64,000 nt of DNA from assembly GCA_024734555.1 (NCBI GenBank), contig JANPWX010000097.1, positions 1,657,312 to 1,721,311 of the forward strand, in the 5' to 3' direction. The notes under the pieces are model-generated. The model was given only the letters and a program-made list of their open reading frames with translations, was not told where the DNA came from and did no database searches. The position numbers and the translations under genes were made by a program. Source of the DNA: Trochalopteron elliotii. Taxonomy: Eukaryota > Chordata > Aves > Passeriformes > Leiothrichidae. Shown here one piece after another: positions 49,313 through 59,735 of this stretch. Each line of letters starts with the position of its first letter. Position 1 is the stretch's first letter.

Positions 49313-51951
49313 GGCAAAACAAGTCACTGCATTCCACAGGTCAAAACACAATATTTACTAGTAGACACTAAATACTCTCTAGTGACAAAATGTAATGTGT
49401 TTCCACTTCAGATTAAATGACATTTTAGGCAAAATAGAAAAAATAACATATCAGAGAGAAAAGTGATTTGGCTTAAACATATACAGTTTTCAGCCAACAG
49501 GAACAAAGTGATACTGTTTCAACTTAATGCATTTTAGTTTCCAAGACAGACTGGGAATGCATCTTCATCAGAAAACACATTCCTGACAGGAGAAATACAC
49601 ACTACATAGATCTTGACAGGAGTAAAACACATTAGATAAATATTTAGTCTATTTGAAGAATTTATCAAGTCCATCCAGCTTTATGCATCTAGCCCCTCTT
49701 GCCATATCAATCATGTTGATCTCCTGTTTTAGCACAGTCTGCAGAGAAAAAGACCAGAAGTTTTGTTGAAATGTGATTTAGTTACATCATATTTCAAAAT
49801 ATTTTGCAAGAATACTCTTCATGAATAAAAACTTTCAATCCTTCTTTGAGCGACCAATGCCAGGAAATTGGATTCATAAAGTACGAACAATCCATTACAA
49901 CAAAAAGATCAAATTATAGGAGTAAATACAATAGATAAATAAATAGTGGTGTTTAATCTCCAGCTGGGCTTAAACCCACAACACATGACAACAGAAATCA
50001 ATGACAAATCTCACATTAAATGAAGTGGAGCTGCGATTTTTGTTCTGTTTCCAGGAAACACAAATGCATTACATCAGCTGAGATGCACTTCCCATCACGA
50101 TGACTCGATTGCAGAGTCCCTTGGTAAATGACACTTGAGAAGGAAAAAGCTACTGAAAACATCACTGACCTCTCCAGCAGAAGCTATGTATCTCTGCCTT
50201 GTGCATAAAGCACTAAAAATCTTAGGAATCCAAAGAAATTAAAGCCATCATTAACAGAACCTCAAATGTTATCCAGAGAAGATACAACAGCAAGAAAAAC
50301 CCAAAAGATCCTTAAAAAGTCAAAAGTAACAAAACATGCAATTGCGTTACTGGCTTGTCAGCTACAAAATTTGCCCATACAAATGGATTTTGATCTTGTG
50401 ATCAACTGCAATCAAATTTGGCTGTACCATACATGTGTCAGATGAGTTCATGAAAACCAGCAGCTGGGAAGACCACAGAGACATGAACAAGTGTCCACAG
50501 AAACTCTGCCCATCTTATGAGACAGCAGACATTCCAGGCAAGAAAGGGGTGGAGAAAGAAGGAGAAAAGAAAAAGCATATTCAGACTTCAGATCTAATGA
50601 CTATTGAATTGATTGGGGTTTAGGGGTTATTGGTCTTTGTCTTACTGAATTTGGATAGAACAGGTGCAGAGTTGAGCAGATTCATGGTGTTTCAGCAGAA
50701 AAACCAAGCGAGCAAAGCTGCTAAAATATGAAGACATACAAAATAGGAGAGCAACAGTTTGGGGGGTACCCAAGTTATACACTGCTCTAAAAAAAGAATG
50801 CATTATGTCAGTAAGATGACAATATTTGTATTTCAGCATTTGACCAAAATAACTCATAAATACATTTTCTTTTCAAAACAAGATTATTACCAAACAAGTC
50901 TGAGATAAATTGCTAAAAACTAACTAACTAAATCCCAAGTCTTAATTCAAAAGTTTCACTGAACTGCACATCAGGTGATCAGTTGATAAAACTGAAGGAC
51001 TAAACCTTCACAGGCAGATTATGACACACAAAAGGTACAAAAGACACAAGTAAATAAAGTAAACATTTAACCTCCAGCAGGACAGGACATGGCTACTATC
51101 TATGCTTCTGCATGTAAATGACAAAGTGCACTCTGAATAGCAGCATAGGAGAGTATCAGTAACCATCATTTAGGCTGAAGATATATTACTTTTCAGTCAC
51201 TGTATAATTTTAAAAGTATTTATCTATTTCTCCTTATTTACACCCATTACTGATACTCCTTCCAAAACCCAGTAATTATCCTGAAGTTCAAGAGCTCTGC
51301 TATAGCTTCAGAAAGACTTCCCTGCTGACGCAAGGATGCAGATTTGAGTTATGAAAACATCCACAGAAAACATTACATTACTGACTGAAGTTCTCTCTCA
51401 GTAGGCTTAATCTTTCACTTTTTAAGCAACAGCACAGACTGCAGCACACTTAGTTGTACCCAGGCCATACCAGTAAATATACAGGAGGAAGAAAGTATTT
51501 TCTGAAACTCAGAGCAAATTCATCACAAAAAGTGAAGTAAAACTGCCTCAAGTTTTAATGCTCAAGATCAATAAATGAGGCAAAAATACAGTAAGTGCCC
51601 AGCAAACTATGAAATGCATAGTCGAGAAGCAGCTAAATAATATATTCTAGTTTGTGTTCTCTTTAACATATTTTGTCTTCCCTTTCATTTTTTTCTCTCC
51701 CAGCCTTCTTGGTGAGGGTGAAGTAATTTTGTCATCTTCACTGTTTTTACCATTTCTCACTATATATTATATATAATGCTATCTGCTAAACACTAATTCT
51801 TTCCTCAATTAAAATGCAACTTAGAAAAGTGGCAGTAGCATTAATAGATCTAATCAAAAATAATAATTACCTCACACTTCATGCTTTCAATGCAAGAACA
51901 TTTAAAGTGCTTTCACTGTTGCCCTTGAAGAGAACAATGTTTTTCATCCAA

Positions 51952-51980
51952 AGCTCCCAGATCCCCAGCATCTGGGAGCT
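51952..51980. repeat. Perfect 11-base stem hairpin
   Basis: AGCTCCCAGAT, loop CCCCAGC, ATCTGGGAGCT. This is the most stable simple hairpin I noticed outside repeats, GC-rich compared with its surroundings. The stem is too short for a microRNA precursor. Confidence 0.85.
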
Positions 51981-52404
51981 GTTTACAAAAAAAGACAGAC
52001 ACAAACACAAATTAAGTCACAGGAAGCTATGGCAACATTTTACTTGGATCATTAAAACAATGTGGTCTGACCAGGGGGATGCCCAGATTAGAAGTCATTG
52101 TGGCTCTGCCATTTTTCTACTTTGTAGCCACTCATCTATGTTGGTAAGGTTTCCCCAGCTGCTTGGAAAGATGAGAGTGTTTCTCATTGCAACTTCCTGG
52201 GTTTGCAGACTTCCAGGTTTGTTGTGAGAACTAATCTGTATTTACTCAGTGCTTGGGGGAGGGGCTGGGTAGGGGTGGTGGATATAATTATTTTAGATTA
52301 TCTCCAACCATTAACTGACTAAGAAAACTAGTGAATATTCTTGTACTTCTACCTAATCCCTTTTTCATTCTTCAGCAATATGCAAGTGACAAGAGATTAT
52401 TACT

Positions 52405-52914
52405 GCCCTACAGCACAAAAAAGGATATAAAGCTATTAGAGAGCATCCAAAGGAGGGTAATAAAGATGGTGAAGGGTCTTTGAGGAGAGACATGTAATGA
52501 ACAGCTGAGGTCACTTGGTCTGCTCAGCCTCAAGAAGAGGAGACTGAGGGGAGACCTCACTGCAGTTACAACTTCCTCATGAGGGGAAGAGGAAGGGCAG
52601 GCACTGACCTCTTCTCTCTGGTGACCAGTGACAGAACCCAAGGGAAATGGCCTGAAACTGCGTCAGAGAGGTTGGGTATCAGGAAAAGGTTTTTCACCCA
52701 GAGAGTGGTTGGGCACTGGAACAGGCTCCCCAGGGAAGTGGTCACAGCACCAGCTTGACAGAGCTCAAGAAGTGTTTGGACAATGTTTTCAGGCACACAG
52801 ACAGTGCTCTCAGGCTCATTACATGATTCTTGGGGTTGTTCTGTGCAGGACCAGGAGTTGGACTCAACAGTCTTACAGGTCCTTTTGAACTCAGGATATT
52901 CTATGACTCTATGA
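52405..52914 (+). mobile_element. CR1 LINE 3' half
   Basis: Starts in the distal part of ORF2 (a block reading like AGGATATAAAGCTATTAGAG) and passes through GGTCACTTGGTCTGCTCAGC, GAGGGGAGACCTCACTGCAG, GGTGACCAGTGACAGAACCC, GGCTCCCCAGGGAAGTGGTC and GACCAGGAGTTGGACTCAAC. It ends at ATTCTATGACTCTATGA. This is the standard order of an avian CR1 3' end. A segment near 52780-52815 (TTTTCAGGCACACAGACAG then GTGCTCTCAGGCTCATTACA) contains an apparent partial duplication of the CTCAGGCACA motif, or a subfamily variant. Frames are broken, so no functional RT end remains. It is close in sequence to the copy at 11.6-12.9 kb over its shared part. Confidence 0.95.
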
Positions 52915-52931
52915 AAAAAAAAAAAAAAAAA
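52914..52931. repeat. A18 run at the 3' end of the CR1 copy
   Basis: Eighteen A directly abut the CR1 terminal ATTCTATGA-type repeat. CR1 elements normally end in that short repeat and not in poly(A), so the A run may be secondary expansion of the final GAA or a feature of the insertion site. Confidence 0.9.
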
Positions 52932-55873
52932 TCATGCCCACAAAAGCTTCATACAACCACTACCAGTAGAAACGCCCAAAAGAAAACTAGCAACTCCATC
53001 TCTCTAAAATGTCTTCACAGTAGAACTAGAAGGATTTGGGGCATTGCTATGAAAAAAAAAGAAGATACCAAGTAACACTTTCTATCAACATCATTCACAT
53101 TCTGGGCTGGGAAAGTACTGGGCCAGAGAAACAAAAGCCCTGTGAGGAAAAAAAAAACACAAACACCAAACCAAAGACCAAACCCTGAGCTTATAACCAG
53201 AAACCTTCACAAAGCTGACTTCCAAGATGACATTAAATAGATCATGCTATATCCTCATCTGCATGTTAAATAACATATTTTAAACATACACTTTCAACCC
53301 ATAAATGCGTCTGCACAAGGGGAAGAGAATTCATGTATAGAAAGCGCAGCCTTAAGGAGGAAGAATTAGGCCATTTATTTAAACAGGAGGGTTAGTTTAT
53401 GTGAACTTCAAGTGACCATGAAACTATGGCGCAAGTGTACCAAGCACAGCTAAGTTGATCTAAGATGAGCTGCTGATGAAAGGGGTTATCCTGTCATCAG
53501 CTCCCAGCAACAGGCTGATGCGTCACCAGGCTTCTCATCAGCACCACTGACCCTTTGACTCCACAAATTCAACTTCCTGAACTTATTCAGGAAGTGAACT
53601 ATTAGAAAACTTACTCTACACCAGAGAGAGCCAACAAGCATCCAGCATATCTCAGCTCCCTGGAACAGCCTGCTTTGGGATCAGACATGTTCCAGAATTA
53701 ACAGACAGAAAGGGGAATGAAGCCAGACCACGTATGTCCTCATTGCTCCTCGCAGCCTTCTGCAATCTGCTTCTAGAGATTACCAGTACACAAGTAGGAC
53801 TCAAGGTCACCTTTGCAGTTCTTCATCCATCACAGCAGCCTACAGCTCAGTAAGTCACCAGACCTTCACCTCTGTGTGTATCACAGGTCAGGAAGCCAAA
53901 CAATGCGCTTGAGCCTTTTTTCTGCTATCTCTGCTGAGCTGATAGTGACTGCAAGCAAAGAAGCACAGGTTAAGTATCTCAGTTGCCACACCTGCTGGAG
54001 CTCATCTCTGACATCTAAAACATACCAAAACCATATGGGTTTAAGCCAATATTAAAAGTCCTTACAGAAGATTTAAAATCAGTTTCTCAACTCTAGTTTA
54101 ATTTCCAAAGTGAAGTTCAGAACAGAACTATATTTAAACAAAGCTTAAACAATTTCTGTTCTGGCAAAAGAATTCAAAAATTCCAATATTGCTCAATGTA
54201 ACTGTGTAATTGTTTTCATGTTCTCTTTTCAATTTTGATATATATATAGCAAATTTCAACTTCCTTACCATTTCTCCCTTCAGCCCCATAAACAGCAAAA
54301 GAATTGTGAAACAAGAGAAACAAAAACCTCCTTTTTAGAAGTGCTTGGGAAGAAGTGTTTCTTGGCACAGCAGAATGGCTAGTTGCTTTGATTCAAACAC
54401 AAGTTGTTAAAACAAGATGTTGAAAAGTGCTAAGAGAGTAGTTCAACTTATTTTTTAAAGAAGTACAGACAGCTGAATGAAGAAAAACAAACAAAAAATT
54501 AGCCTTGCAGTCAAATCAGAAGGTAACACCTGCAACATCATCTTGTAAACAAGAACCAAGGCTTGTCATGGACAAGTACGAGGTCACCACCATCAAAGCA
54601 CCCAACCACAGTGATGTTAGCTATACTCACAACATACCCACAGCCACAACCACCCAAGGCCATTCATGTTAAGAGACAGAGATGGGCACGTGCTCTACAT
54701 GTAGCCAGAATTACACCTTAATAAGTGGTTAGGAAAAAAAAAAGCAGGAACAAGGTGGATCAGTTGTTAAACTACAATTAGAGCATTTAAAAAAGAAAAA
54801 AAAAAGGAGAAATGAAGAAAGGAAATAAAAACCACATGGGGTAGAACAGTAAAACTTTCAGAGCAACCTTAAAAAACAATGGTAAAGGACATTCTCAGCT
54901 GGCATAAACAAAAGATTGTCAAATAGCAGCTGGCCTGTTCATGGAGATAATATTAAGCTACAAAAAGTAAAGAAATAAATTAAAATACTATCTGTCAGCA
55001 CATTCATGAAGTATATAAGATTCACCATGCACACTTTATGTTGTTACTAAGGAGGAAAAAGTTAATAGTTAAGCAGAAAGAAAGCATCTGTGACATTAAA
55101 AAGAAAAATAACACTCACTTAAAAAAGAGTAATCTTTTACTTCAGTCAAATCTTATACTTCACTGAAGAGATTCCCTTGAAATTTGGTAATTTTCTGGGA
55201 GATATTTACATATCAAGCCTTTCATCTACCCCAAAAGAAACCTCTTAAAGTTTATAAATAGCTTTCCCTATAAGGATGAACATTTTCTTCTGCTGTAACT
55301 TCATTCCTTTGAGCAATAAAAATGTTAAACTCCTCTTAGCATTCCAGTCTTCTCCCTATTCTATTCCTGATTTTTGTCCCTTCAGTACTGCTGTCATAGA
55401 TGGAAAGGTCTCCACCATCTTTCATTAACTTAAGATATGTAATATCACCATACACACTTAACTCATTCATCCTAGTCAACTGACCAACTTTGTGTCTTCT
55501 TGTTCTCCTATGAACATTCATATACACATTTTAGTCACAACTTCCAAAGATCCTTTCAAAGCAGCAAGTCCAGGAAACAAAGGCAGAAAACATAAATAAT
55601 TGTGCTGACTCAGGCAGCAAGCCATATCCTCCAATATGGGCCCCTATTCATGGCATGCATCTTTCATTCAGGACTTTATAGAACCTGTAGTTCATTCTCT
55701 AGGAGAACTTCGTGTGTAGAAACAAGGTCTGCCTACTGCCACAAACAGTTTAGACTGTTTGGTTCCTCTGCTGCTCCACAGAGCTATGTCCCTAAACAAA
55801 ATCTCAAAGTATGGGGGTGTGATACAGCTTGTGTCTGCAAAGCTAAATTCTTCTCCTTTCACAAGGTGGGAGA
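52932..55873. other. Noncoding sequence between CR1 and LTR
   Basis: No gene recognised. A (TA)5 tract lies at 54239-54248. Around 53472-53501 the motif GCTGATGA pairs with TCATCAGC, in a patch with several CATCAGC repeats. Otherwise AT-rich with A-rich runs near 54730-54810. Confidence 0.5.
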
Positions 55874-55956
55874 TGTTGCAGAAGCCCTCTTGTTACACGG
55901 CAGAAATGAGCCGAGACGCAGACTTCTTGTTTATCACAGCATGAAAAGGGTCCGGG

Positions 55957-55962
55957 TTTATT
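55957..55962 (-). other. Polyadenylation signal of the LTR
   Basis: AATAAA on the minus strand within a CCCC/GGGG-flanked context, about 80 bases before the LTR 3' end, as expected near the end of R. Confidence 0.6.
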
Positions 55963-56000
55963 CCCCTTTACAGTTCAGCCATCCTGACTCAAACTATTCA

Positions 56001-56170
56001 CAGCCTCTGGCTGCAGCAAGCTCCAACTGTAGGTTTCCCTTGCAGCCTCTGACTGCTGGTTATTTCCTGCTAAACTATGACTGCAGGTATTAGTTTGCAG
56101 ACTCTGACTGCAGGCTTTTACCCAGCTAGACTGTGAGTGCAGGTTCCAACAACAGGCTCTAACTGCAGAC
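56001..56170 (-). repeat. Imperfect ~28-base tandem repeats inside the LTR
   Basis: On the plus strand the core CTCTGACTGCAGG recurs, with variation, at about 56003, 56046, 56074, 56101, 56129 and 56155, plus a weaker unit (CTCCAACTGTAGG) near 56021. Spacing among the last five cores is 26-28 bases. The units are diverged from each other, so the array is old or subfamily-defining. Confidence 0.75.
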
Positions 56171-56306
56171 CCAGACTGACCTCACAGCAGTAATTCTCTC
56201 TCCCCAGGATCCTTATGCTTCATGATCCTCTCCTTCCCTCTTCCTCAAGGTTCCTTCTCCTTCATGATCCCCCATGATGATCTCCCCCCCACCAGCCGAC
56301 TCACTC

Positions 56307-56332
56307 CCTTTTATCACACTTGTCTTTATTGG
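56307..56332 (-). promoter_or_regulatory. LTR promoter boxes (CCAAT and TATA-like)
   Basis: On the minus strand CCAAT (56328-56332) is followed 12 bases later by GATAAAAGG (56307-56315), a TATA-like box, placing the inferred transcription start near 56280. Arrangement and order fit a retroviral U3 core promoter. Activity is not shown. Confidence 0.5.
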
Positions 56333-56336
56333 ATAT

Positions 56337-56395
56337 AGCTGTGACTCATCAGGGCTGTATTGGGTAATTAACACAGCTGTTACTTATCAGGGTCA
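56337..56395 (-). repeat. 38-base-period direct repeat in the LTR U3
   Basis: AGCTGTGACTCATCAGGGCTG (first 20 bases from 56337) and a variant, AGCTGTTACTTATCAGGG (56375), lie just upstream of the promoter boxes on the minus strand. Duplicated U3 segments often act as enhancers in LTRs. The TGACTCA piece in the first copy matches an AP-1 site. Confidence 0.6.
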
Positions 56396-57751
56396 AGATC
56401 ACCTGTATTTCCCTCTCCTAGAGGAAGATGCAAGTATAATTCCCAGTGCTTTTTAACAGTCTGCATTTGCTTACTCCCAACACACATACACTTTGGCATC
56501 AGTCTAAACTGGACCAAGGAGCTCACTAAAAATTAAGCAGAATAGACAGGACTAAAGCTTGAGCTCACATCCTCTGTGCTTAGTTCAAAAAGCATGAGCA
56601 CTGCACATAGCACCAGCAAAAGTCCAAAAAAGGTCTGAAAGAAACACGCAATCTACAAGTACATTCCTACCCACAAAAAGACTATGAAAGTTCCTGCAAC
56701 ATGCCAAATGATCCTGTTCTACCATCACAAGAGCTAAGCCAGAAGTTGTACTGTTCTATAAACATTGGAGACTGCGGGTCACCCATTCTCTCTGATGTCT
56801 TCAAAGCACTTCTCAAAATGACAGCGCTAATCCCAAGACCTTCTTGCATTCATAATCATGAGCTGAAGACCACAAAACTACATTTAACACTTAAGATCCA
56901 TGAAAAAGCAGCTTACAAGAGCAGTTTTCTCAGGAGTCTGTACTGGTGAAAACTGAAGTCTGAAGAAACAGGAACATTTGGACACATCCACACAAAAGCA
57001 ATTTTCTCTCAAGAATGAGACACGGAAGCCTGGCACGATGAAACCTGAGCATATTAGCTAAGGCAGTGCCTGTTTTGAGAACAGATGAGTTCAGTTTCCT
57101 GTTACATCAAACAGTAACTTTCATCAGTCCTACGTGTGCTCAAAAAAAAGCAAGAAGAAAAAATTTTTACTGACATCACACTTAGGGCTGGGCAGACAGT
57201 GGTGGATTAGGAAATACAATGAGTCACTGCATATAGAGAACACATCATGAGCATTTTCAAACTACCATGCAAGATTTCTTCTTACCAAAAAAAATCCAGA
57301 CAATACTGTTTAAGTGAACCATACCAGAAGAAGAATAATAGCACCACAGTGCCTTCACACAAGAGAAGTAGTTGGGGAAAACAAAAACACAGTAAAAAGG
57401 ACAGTATAAGACACCAGACCACTGCAGGAAGAAACAAAATCAACACAATTCAGCAATCAAGTAGGAAACGTCAGCTAAAATAAGCTTATGGGTGGACAAG
57501 GGGGGGAAGTAATATAAAACTGAAATTACAATATAACTGAAAGACAGGACTGCAAAGAAAGGAGAGCTGACAGAGCTGTGTTCCAAAAAAGAATTCACTC
57601 TAGAGAAGCTGCCAAGGTATCTGTATATGCATGAAAGAAAACCAAAATATAAACACAAAAACCCCAGTGTAAGTAAAAGAATGAGTTATCATAAACTCAA
57701 CTGCTATGCGTTAGCAAAAAAAATCATTAGTGAAATACTGAGACACTTTCC

Positions 57752-57767
57752 TTTTTTTTTTTTTTTT
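57752..57767. repeat. T16 homopolymer
   Basis: Sixteen T. No retrocopy body recognised on the minus strand beside it. Confidence 0.9.
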
Positions 57768-59394
57768 AAGACTAAATCAAAGACCTTTAGAAGAAAGGTA
57801 AGTAGCTTTATCCAGTTTGGAAGCAAATAAAATAAGACACTAGAGAAGAAATACAATGGAGATATAAAAACTAGACAGTGAGGAAAACTACAAAAGAATA
57901 AAAAGCATGCACATTTAGCCATCATAATTCAGGTTAAGCATCTTATTCTCTGAACCACAATGTTGCAGAAATGCTACTAAAATATACATGACAAAGAAAG
58001 TGGCTTCTTTCCTGCCAATGTGGAAACTTCCCCACAGGGTGAAGCAAAGCAAGCAGTATTACTAAGGTAAGCATTGCAGTGCTTAGCAGCTACAAATACC
58101 TGCTTTTTGGGTATGTATGGGTCAGAAGAATTAGAGATGTAGGGTCTCTGTACAAAGTTTTTAGAACTTCACACGCAAAAGTTTTCTTTTCTTTAGAAAG
58201 TATTTCTGGCTTGACATTAGGGGATTTCTTTTTGATGCAAATGGAAGGAGAGAGGAAGGAAGAATGTTGAAATTATTATCAGCTGAATAAACTTCGTTAA
58301 GAGAAACAGACCTCTGGTGCAGGCGAGTTGGCTGATAATGCAGAAACAAGAAATCAGATCAGTAAGTGTTAATGAAAACATTAAAAGTTTTCAGACAGAA
58401 GGTGGATTAAATGGTCACAGACACTGACAATCTCTTCTTTGGTCCCAGCACCAAAGAAGTTGAGATTACTACTCCTGCTTCTACATTGAGGTTTTTTATT
58501 ATTATTTTCATTAGGTATCAATAACATTACTACAGGTTCTCTGAAGGCAGTCAATAACATTCAAAAGCCTTCTCTTTTAGTATTCTTGAGCCAGAACTAC
58601 TTCAGAAAGTTGTCAAGTGATATATTGACCACAGTTCTAGTCCTTTTGAGCTATAAAATTTGGCATCTCTTAATGATGTTACATTTTATTGTTAAAAATC
58701 TCACACGGACTAAAACTTGCTATCAATGCGTTTTCCAAAAGAATGTGAAATTTGTAAAACCAAATATTTTTTGTTCTTAATACCACCTGTGGCAAGGTGC
58801 TAAGGAGCTGGAATTAAGAAAGCTTCCTGCAGCAACAAATCACCATGAAAAGACATATTAAAAGAACTCTGAAATAAAGGAGTTCCTTGTAAGTATGTAA
58901 ATGATACATTTTTTTAACTAATTTGTATTCTTGCCAATTTTTTTAAAAAGACATAATTAGCATATTTGAATGTTGAAATAAAGCACTCTTAGAGTGCACT
59001 AAACTAAAGATTAATGCACGACTTCCCTTTAAAAATGTAGAACTTGTTAACCAAATTGTCATTCTCTCCTGCAAAAACAAACACATCATGAGCATTCTGG
59101 AATGTTCATCTGTTAACGAAGTCATGGTGGTGAGTCTGCTACCTGCCTTTTGAACAGCCTCATTTGAGTGTGCAACACATCATTACATTGTCTGGCATAG
59201 CAGGAGCCAAAGTCTTCAATAAACACCAGCCAGGCTGGTTCCTCCCACACTAATTATGACAGCTTGACAAGAAGTGATGAAGAAACCACAGAAATATGAC
59301 ACTTTCTCACAAGCTTTTAAAAGGGGACAAAGATGGCAAGGGAAGCCCACCTGCCAGGACAAAAATCCTGCGTCCTCACCTTGAAACAGATTAG

Positions 59395-59410
59395 AAAAAA
59401 AAAAAAAAAA
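59395..59410. repeat. A16 homopolymer
   Basis: Sixteen A, about 65 bases before the CpG cluster. Confidence 0.9.
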
Positions 59411-59474
59411 GCATAATTTCATAGCAGAGCTCAGAGCTGAGACTTGATTCCACACAGTTGCCAGGTTCAGCTGC

Positions 59475-59735
59475 ATCGACTTGTCACGGACATCCCCAAG
59501 CCGAGCGAGGCTGAGCTGCGAGAGCCTTCAGGTGGCAAAGGCAGCAGCGCTCCCGGAGCTGTCAATCAGTAGGTGGCACTCTTCAAACTCCGACCGGGGG
59601 AAGAAGCCAGGCACCAGCACAAGAGAGGACACACTATCGAGCAGCCTGCAACTTCAGCAGAAACACCAACAAGAAATACTGAACTCTCTTAGCTGTAACT
59701 GACGCCATGGGGAATGCAATGGCTCCGTTTCTATA
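59475..59735. other. CpG cluster, candidate promoter, first exon or conserved element
   Basis: Nine CpGs fall in the first 135 bases (ATCGAC, CACGGA, AAGCCGAGCGAGG, CTGCGAG, CAGCGCTCCCGGAG, CTCCGACCGGGGG), and three more reach to 59730. GC content is clearly above the surroundings. The plus-strand frame 59481-59702 (73 codons, R/S-rich) and a short ATG frame at 59706 (MGNAMAPFL then stop) match no family I know. It could be a small promoter or 5' exon of an unrecognised transcript, a conserved element, or residual GC-rich repeat. Confidence 0.3.

Larger units (their letters stand above)
44936..52404. other. About 7.5 kb of noncoding sequence
   Basis: No gene or transposon recognised. Contains two C-run/A-run junctions (46209, 47340), A18 (49295), T14 (48256-48269), two perfect small hairpins (48799, 51952), and a motif-dense AT-rich stretch at 47210-47340. 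The 137-codon plus-strand frame at 51814-52227 shows no family resemblance and spans the 51952 hairpin. I treat it as chance. Confidence 0.5.
55874..56482 (-). mobile_element. Probable solo LTR of an endogenous retrovirus-like element
   Basis: On the minus strand the segment begins TGTTGGGAG and ends in CAACA, giving short inverted ends TGTTG/CAACA. An alternative 3' end is TGTAACA, at 55891. Inside, in LTR order, are U3 with a CCAAT box and a TATA-like box (56307-56332), a long middle region (about 345 bases, the inferred R) with internal repeats, an AATAAA polyadenylation signal (55957-55962), and about 80 bases to the end. GC and CpG content are above the neighbourhood. No gag, pol or env sequence and no second LTR lie nearby, so it is best explained as an LTR left after recombination between two LTRs. 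No matching target-site duplication is visible (left flank GGGAGA or CCCTCT; right flank CACATA), so the ends may be misjudged or the flanks decayed. The family is not recognised. The 163-codon plus-strand frame crossing it is not a gene. Confidence 0.65.

Noticed and set aside
51814..52227. 137-codon plus-strand frame
   Set aside because: No domain, no conserved pattern, no upstream promoter or splice signals. It crosses a hairpin and ends near a CR1 insertion.
55602..56093. 163-codon plus-strand frame
   Set aside because: Its second half is the antisense of the LTR and its first half is unrelated flank, so it is a composite shadow frame.
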